A stretch of DNA of 25,285 nt from the NCBI GenBank assembly GCA_002422865.1, contig DITN01000081.1:1-25285 (forward strand), written 5' to 3'. The number at the start of each line of letters is the position of its first letter. Position 1 is the first letter of the stretch. The translations under genes and the position numbers were made by a program. The notes under the pieces were generated by a model. The model ran no database searches. It was not told the DNA's origin and saw only the letters and a list, made by a program, of their open reading frames with translations. Below are positions 24,801 to 25,285 of the stretch, piece by piece. This stretch comes from Bacteroidetes bacterium UBA6183. Its GTDB lineage: Bacteria > Bacteroidota > Bacteroidia > UKL13-3.

Positions 24801-25285
24801 GGGCTAGATTAAATTTAACTGAACAACAAGGTGGACGTTGGGTGAATGGAGTATTTACGTGCATACCCGGCCATGAAGAGGCTTGGATGCAACGCACTTT
24901 TGCCCGTGTAATAGATTTAACCCAATCCAACCTCATACAAATTGATAGCCTTAATAAAAAGATTGATTTTAGTGATAACTCTGCTGTTATAGATGTAAGA
25001 GCAAATAGAATTGCTCATGGTGCAAGAGGTTTGTTTTATGAAGGTGAAAACCAGAACCCGGGATCGTTAAGTTGTGTTAGTAATGGATTTTTTGCTATTG
25101 CCATTGATAAACGCACGTTGCGTATGTTTATCAATCCACGTTATCCGATGAATTGCGCTAACGTAATTAATAACAACAACAACCCAAGTTTACGTAAGTT
25201 GTATTATTATGGTTTTCCTAATTCTCCGTCAGGACAATCCGATTTCCAGCGTTTTGTCGATTCGCTTGATACCGGAACTTATGTG
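21875..25285 (+). CDS. porU2: C25-family cysteine protease, PorU2-like, with CARDB and ILEI-like domains (C-terminus outside window)
   Basis: Partial gene: ATG at 21875-21877 and an open frame of 1137 codons to the window edge. A signal peptide (cut after HLASA, about residue 23) is followed by about 390 residues of beta-rich N-terminal region and then a gingipain-type C25 domain from about residue 419 (YLIVSHPILEP, RRFIKHL, YLLLAGRG). The catalytic pair appears as FLGHAS (H647) and YFSGCNVG (C677), 30 residues apart, close to the spacing in gingipains. Next comes a CARDB-like domain (about 788-895) and, near the edge, a FAM3/ILEI-like domain (about 1026 on; FFAIAIDKRT, FQRFVDSLDTGTYV). This layout fits the large sortase-like PorU2 of type IX secretion. 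PorU itself removes the C-terminal signal of cargo and attaches cargo to anionic LPS at the cell surface; PorU2 function is less clear. The T9SS role is inference. Confidence 0.82.
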   Translation, partial: MPFKIFRLAALMPILFLAHLASAQQYGFEWIKTYQPYYKFLVGKTATYRIGATTLQNAGINVAGINPKRIQLFYQGREVPVYIAGEGDNVFNNNDFIEFVGFKNNGNIDEELYDNNTWQPNKFNGLFTDTSAYFLTILPDTTVQVPLRFVQENDYNFSGLQPEIYFNDTLVIAPTEEYLDGPDIQNASEKYVSSEYQDGEGWASERIGWFNPRTFVLNTPAFYASGPTPTIELKVVGGSNAQVVGQYNHHVQIGLSTDNSSFNTIVDHTYVGYGVAKFNPTISASNIGSNTYLKVSTINDLSVASDFNCLSYAFLTYPRTYNLANGNQKLFEVTHQRGGVKSYIQMTNVGINSGNACVYDLTANKRIRTLLNSGISEFVVNNDGNPHTIWLFDSTQAININQLKAIQFPQINPASNYEYLIVSHPILEPAATNYKDYRSQKYNTLKVYSEQLYDYYFYGNQHPLAIRRFIKHLVNEQGVTPNYLLLAGRGYQNDKARFYSISSQNPIEYYNKNLVPGIGVPGADALYSFKIKGDGFYAEVPTGRVSASNNQELQNYLNKVIAYETNPDSIQPWRKKVLHVSGGSKESEQTYFRAILNYNAGVIKGENLGARVSVYGKSTNTPTQDDLKERIVAEQNAGVNMVSFLGHASLTILDVDMGNVDDLNNTNKYPFYYFSGCNVGNATEVDPQTGGGINAKNYICTANKGAIGWLAHSNFTFDGYLPPLVNNFYAQYTQVNYGATVGKKMYEVTKMLSNNNATTKSHNIQWVLQGDPAVTIYSPSAPDYTINNSDVFVQNTSLSIQDEFIDLGFMVNNNAKTSLDSFSVSVSRRLPNNQLITYPSIRCGRVFNKDTFYLRVETLGELALGNNIFEFRVDANNEVQELFENNNTSTVTLFIPGNGCTILYPPVDGVVGSDTVWLTVQNNNVANTQNEFLIEVDLVPDFTSPQKINSGVVRAGSFLQWPFKHGATDTTTYHWRARLNLTEQQGGRWVNGVFTCIPGHEEAWMQRTFARVIDLTQSNLIQIDSLNKKIDFSDNSAVIDVRANRIAHGARGLFYEGENQNPGSLSCVSNGFFAIAIDKRTLRMFINPRYPMNCANVINNNNNPSLRKLYYYGFPNSPSGQSDFQRFVDSLDTGTYV

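Noticed and set aside
24658..24936. 92-codon minus-strand open frame inside the C25 protease gene
   Set aside because: Fully antisense to the long plus-strand frame that carries the C25, CARDB and ILEI-like parts.

Overview
The window comes from a low-GC member of the Bacteroidota. The evidence is the set of TonB-dependent receptor parts with a carboxypeptidase-regulatory-like N-terminal domain, an HU-CCDC81-type envelope protein, a C25 protease of the type IX secretion (PorU/PorU2) kind, a Bacteroidota-type promoter (TTG-N19-TAnnTTTG), and the general lack of Shine-Dalgarno sequences. The exact genus cannot be told from the sequence alone.

Left part (1-8133, minus strand) is an envelope block. 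Read in its own direction it runs: a TonB-dependent receptor with a GTG start (8133 to 5851), a very long exported TPR protein of about 25 repeats (5803 to 2750), and a smaller exported beta-barrel protein without a plug domain (2710 to 1094). A hairpin terminator follows at 1036-1072. Then comes the first part of an HU-CCDC81 protein with one membrane segment (1018 to 1), cut by the window edge and probably ending in a SPOR domain outside it.

Middle part (8287-21788, plus strand) is one tightly packed polysaccharide operon of 12 genes. The genes are spaced from 14 bases apart to 14 bases overlapping. They encode an outer-membrane export protein with six SLBB repeats, a Wzz-like chain-length protein, a WzxE-like flippase, a GT2, a Wzy-like polymerase, a GT4, an unrecognised protein that looks GT-B-like, a second GT2, a hexapeptide O-acetyltransferase, an NAD-dependent epimerase resembling dTDP-L-rhamnose 4-epimerase, a second poorly known sugar-locus protein, and a third GT2 with a TTG start. 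This is a Wzx/Wzy-dependent pathway: repeat units are built on a lipid at the inner face of the inner membrane, flipped by Wzx, polymerised by Wzy under Wzz control, and for an exported polymer passed through the SLBB/Wza-like protein. No initiating sugar-phosphate transferase, tyrosine kinase or nucleotide-sugar synthesis set is present, so these must come from elsewhere. The operon starts from a well-matched promoter at 8237-8266, whose -33 element lies inside a perfect 8-bp inverted repeat (8225-8247), a good operator candidate.

Right part (21875 to the edge, plus strand) is the first 1137 codons of a large exported C25-family cysteine protease with visible His and Cys catalytic residues, a CARDB-like domain and a FAM3/ILEI-like domain, resembling the T9SS sortase-like PorU2. 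Its place beside a polysaccharide operon is notable, because known T9SS sortases join cargo proteins to a lipopolysaccharide.

No tRNA, rRNA, insertion sequence, CRISPR array or phage gene was seen. The longest stretch without a gene is the 153-base divergent region 8134-8286.
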